Positions 61,857-64,000 of a DNA stretch of 64,000 nt are shown here, in pieces (position 1 is the stretch's first letter; each line of letters starts with the position of its first letter). The DNA is taken from positions 1-64,000 of the forward strand of contig NZ_JAIVAI010000001.1 of the NCBI RefSeq assembly GCF_020171525.1, given 5' to 3'. Source of the stretch: Halobacillus yeomjeoni. GTDB lineage: Bacteria; Bacillota; Bacilli; Bacillales; Halobacillaceae. The translations under genes and the position numbers were made by a program. Below the pieces are notes generated by a model. That model ran no database searches. It was not told where the DNA came from and saw only the letters and a list, made by a program, of their open reading frames with translations.

Positions 61857-62615
61857 ATGAGACATGCCATTATAACTGCAGGGTCCAAAGGATTGGGGAA
61901 AAAGGTCACGGAGCGCTTTCTCAAAAATGGAGTGTCCGTAACCATCACTTATAGATCAGATAAAAATAAAGCTTTGAAGCTTTTTGAGGAGTTTTCTTCA
62001 AAAAAACATATGATTCAAATTATTCAAGCGGATGTTACTAAGAAAGAAGATTTGAAAAGGATCGTTGATGAAACGGTAAAACGGTTCGGAAGGGTGGATT
62101 ACTTAGTAAATAATGCCGGTCCCTATATTTTTGAGAGGAAGAAACTGATGGATTATTCCTCAGATGAGTGGGATGCTATGGTCAAAGGAAACTTAGATGC
62201 TGTTTTCTATTTATTGAAAGAAGTTGTTCCGCTCATGAGAAAACAAAAATTCGGTCGTATTATCAATTACGGATTTCAGGGGGCAGGCTCAGCCTCGGGC
62301 TGGATTTACCGTTCGGCTTTTGCGGCAGCAAAAGTCGGTTTAGTTTCGTTGACGAAAACGATCGCTTTTGAAGAAGCAGAACATGGAATTACGTCCAATA
62401 TGATTTGCCCGGGAAATATCACTGGAAAATGGAAAGAGTCTGATATATCGGATGCCAAAGGTATAAGGGATGAGGAGACACCGATCGGAAGACCGGGAAC
62501 TGGTGAGGATATAGCAAAAACTGTGGAGTTTTTGTGTCATGAAGATTCAGATATGATCACCGGAACTGTTTATGAGGTTACAGGCGGTTTGGATGTGATC
62601 CACAGATACCGTTAA
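61857..62615 (+). CDS. ytkK: YtkK-like short-chain dehydrogenase/reductase family protein, catalytic Tyr replaced by Phe
   Basis: SDR-fold protein of 252 residues. The cofactor loop TAGSKGLGKKV (residues 7-17), ADVTKKEDLKR, and VDYLVNNAGPYIFERKKLMD are normal. At the active site, where FabG-type enzymes have YxxxK, the sequence is SAFAAAKVGLVSLT, giving F-x-x-x-K, and the usual Ser position falls in YGFQGAGSAS. B. subtilis YtkK, as I recall it, has the same AFAAAK text. So it may bind NAD(P) without classical reductase activity. ATG follows GTAGGAGGAATGAACA. Confidence 0.85.
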   Translation: MRHAIITAGSKGLGKKVTERFLKNGVSVTITYRSDKNKALKLFEEFSSKKHMIQIIQADVTKKEDLKRIVDETVKRFGRVDYLVNNAGPYIFERKKLMDYSSDEWDAMVKGNLDAVFYLLKEVVPLMRKQKFGRIINYGFQGAGSASGWIYRSAFAAAKVGLVSLTKTIAFEEAEHGITSNMICPGNITGKWKESDISDAKGIRDEETPIGRPGTGEDIAKTVEFLCHEDSDMITGTVYEVTGGLDVIHRYR

Positions 62616-62756
62616 CTGGTGTATTTCTTCGTGTGATTTGTTACAATGAAAAGGGTTTCAATAATTTTTTCTCCCCCTTAGTAATTATTCCATGTTATAG
62701 TTTTAGCAGAAGTGGGAGATTTCAATAGAAAGAGTGAATTGGGAGGTTGAAAGATC

Positions 62757-63875
62757 ATGAAAATTGGTGTACCTAAAGAGATCAAAAATAACGAAAATCG
62801 AGTAGCGATGACTCCAGCTGGTGTCATTACGCTGAAGAATGCCGGTCATGAAGTGTACGTAGAGACTGAAGCCGGTCTCGGTTCTAGTTTTACTGATGAA
62901 CAGTACAAAGAAGCTGGCGCTACAATTGTCTCTACAGCTAAAGAAGCTTGGAGTCAGGAAATGGTCATGAAGGTGAAGGAGCCTCTTCAAGAAGAATATG
63001 ATTATTTTTATAACGGGCTGATTTTATTCACTTACCTTCACTTGGCACCAGAACCAGAACTGACAAAAGCTTTGGTTGAAAATAATGTAGTCGCAATCGC
63101 TTATGAGACTGTCCAAGCATCTAACGGGTCTCTTCCATTGTTGACTCCGATGAGTGAAGTGGCTGGAAGAATGGCCTCCCAAATCGGAGCACAATTCTTA
63201 GAAAAGTCTCATGGTGGAAAAGGGATTCTCCTTGGAGGTATTCCGGGCGTGCGCAGAGGCCGTGTAACCGTCATCGGTGGTGGTGTCGTCGGAACAAACG
63301 CTGCTAAAATTGCCATGGGTCTTGGAGCGGATGTAACAATCATCGATTTGAATCCAGAACGGTTACGTCAATTGGATGATATCTTTGGTTCCGATATCAA
63401 TACGTTAATGTCCAACCCATTGAATATTCATGAAGCATTATCTGAGTCAGATTTAGTTATCGGGGCGGTACTAATCCCTGGTGCAAAAGCTCCTAAATTA
63501 GTTAAGGACGAAACGGTACAGGCTATGAAAGAAGGTTCTGTAATTGTAGATGTTGCGATCGACCAGGGTGGAATTTTTGAAACGACCGACAGGATTACTA
63601 CTCATGACAACCCTACATATGAAAAACACGGGGTTTTACACTATGCAGTAGCGAACATGCCTGGTGCGGTACCTAGAACTTCAACCATCGGCTTGACTAA
63701 CGTGACGGTTCCTTATGCGTTGCAATTGGCGAATAAAGGGTACAAAAAAGCTTGTCAGGACAATGAAGCGTTGTTCAAAGGTATCAATACATTGGACGGT
63801 TACGTGACTTATAAAGCAGTAGCAGAAGCTCAAGGTCTTGAGTATGCGGATGCCAGAGACCTTATCAACAAGTAA
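62757..63875 (+). CDS. ald: alanine dehydrogenase
   Basis: NAD-dependent enzyme of 372 residues interconverting L-alanine and pyruvate plus ammonia; important for spore development in B. subtilis. It begins [20 protein letters not shown]. The substrate site contains [15 protein letters not shown] and [18 protein letters not shown]. The NAD loop is [20 protein letters not shown] (about residue 170), and [15 protein letters not shown] and [19 protein letters not shown] are hallmark motifs. TGGGAGGTTGAAAGATC precedes the ATG. Confidence 0.96.
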   Translation: MKIGVPKEIKNNENRVAMTPAGVITLKNAGHEVYVETEAGLGSSFTDEQYKEAGATIVSTAKEAWSQEMVMKVKEPLQEEYDYFYNGLILFTYLHLAPEPELTKALVENNVVAIAYETVQASNGSLPLLTPMSEVAGRMASQIGAQFLEKSHGGKGILLGGIPGVRRGRVTVIGGGVVGTNAAKIAMGLGADVTIIDLNPERLRQLDDIFGSDINTLMSNPLNIHEALSESDLVIGAVLIPGAKAPKLVKDETVQAMKEGSVIVDVAIDQGGIFETTDRITTHDNPTYEKHGVLHYAVANMPGAVPRTSTIGLTNVTVPYALQLANKGYKKACQDNEALFKGINTLDGYVTYKAVAEAQGLEYADARDLINK

Positions 63876-63886
63876 AATGATTGAAG

Positions 63887-63917
63887 AAAACAGCAGATTC
63901 TGATCTGCTGTTTTTTT
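63887..63917 (+). terminator. terminator after ald
   Basis: AAAACAGCAGAT and ATCTGCTGTTTT form a 12-bp stem around TCTG, followed by TTTT. The last 80 bases of the window hold only a TAGAAT-type -10 box near 63972 and no gene start I can be sure of. Confidence 0.92.
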
Positions 63918-64000
63918 ATTCAAAGGTCTGTTGTTTTTCCAATATGCCTGAGTATATCCTCCTGTATGTGATAGAATGGGAATGAATGAAATGAAAAAAA

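Overview
This window is a 64 kb piece of chromosome from a low-GC Gram-positive rod of the family Bacillaceae. Most genes are those of the Bacillus subtilis 'yt' region and run in nearly the same order: ytfP/murJ(ytgP)/ytzG/ytzE, pepV, thpR(ytlP)-ytlQ-ytlR, ytmP-trmB-ytnP-ytoP-ytoQ, ytpP-ytpQ-ytpR-sftA, murC-ytxG-ytxH-ytxJ-aroA-ccpA-motP-motS, acuABC, tyrS, rpsD, dgcP(ytrP)-ytsP-refZ-hisJ-ezrA-nifZ-thiI-ytcJ-NAD kinase-ytxK-ackA, moaB, uspA, ytkK and ald. Acidic low-complexity protein stretches (SftA N-terminus, PBP tail) and the MotPS-type (sodium) flagellar stator suit a halophilic or halotolerant member such as a Halobacillus/Virgibacillus-type organism. The genus cannot be fixed from this sequence alone, and the order comparison with B. 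subtilis is from memory.

Layout. 1-340: the 3' end of a 23S rRNA gene, a 5S rRNA gene and the rrn terminator. 340-1560: a small accessory patch with a broken GrpB-family gene, a small membrane protein and a short unknown gene with a good promoter. 1576-10.8 kb: FAD oxidoreductase diverging from the MurJ flippase and a pseudouridine synthase, a DeoR-type small HTH protein, a K+ channel, dipeptidase PepV, an MFS transporter, and RNA cyclic phosphodiesterase ThpR with YtlQ. 11-17.7 kb: lipid-kinase-like YtlR, YtmP, TrmB, YtnP lactonase, a PepSY protein, YtoP peptidase, a DUF84 NTPase and YtoQ. 17.8-21.1 kb: an insertion relative to B. subtilis carrying a chemoreceptor that diverges from an orphan PTS EIIC, with a CcpA-type box between them. 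21.1-29.3 kb: ytpPQR, a MITE-like element, SftA translocase, nicotinate phosphoribosyltransferase and MurC. 29.4-35 kb: ytxGHJ behind a sigma-B-like promoter, DAHP synthase/chorismate mutase, CcpA and MotPS. 35-41 kb (minus strand): acuCBA without acsA, then a class A PBP with a fibronectin domain and a long Gly-Ser-Asp repeat tail. 41-44 kb: a 21-bp periodic repeat array, the T-box-controlled tyrS, a second MITE-like copy, and rpsD with its leader. 44-56 kb: the diguanylate cyclase to NAD kinase block, including cell-division regulators RefZ and EzrA and the sulfur-transfer pair NifZ-ThiI. 56-64 kb: YtxK, AckA with a cre box, an EcsC-family protein, MoaB, UspA, an NCS1 permease, a YtkK-type SDR and alanine dehydrogenase.

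The genes fit a core housekeeping segment: cell envelope synthesis (MurJ, MurC, PBP), division (EzrA, RefZ, SftA), translation and tRNA modification (TyrS, S4, TrmB, ThiI, pseudouridine synthase) and carbon overflow control (CcpA, AckA, AcuABC). Most transcription units end in clear intrinsic terminators, many shared by convergent genes.

The most unusual items are not protein genes. There are two copies of a roughly 285-bp element with 10-bp terminal inverted repeats, near-perfect 8-bp flanking duplications and a conserved internal hairpin, and a strictly 21-bp-phased GCAAT repeat array between the PBP gene and tyrS. No CRISPR array, prophage, transposase gene or defence system was seen.
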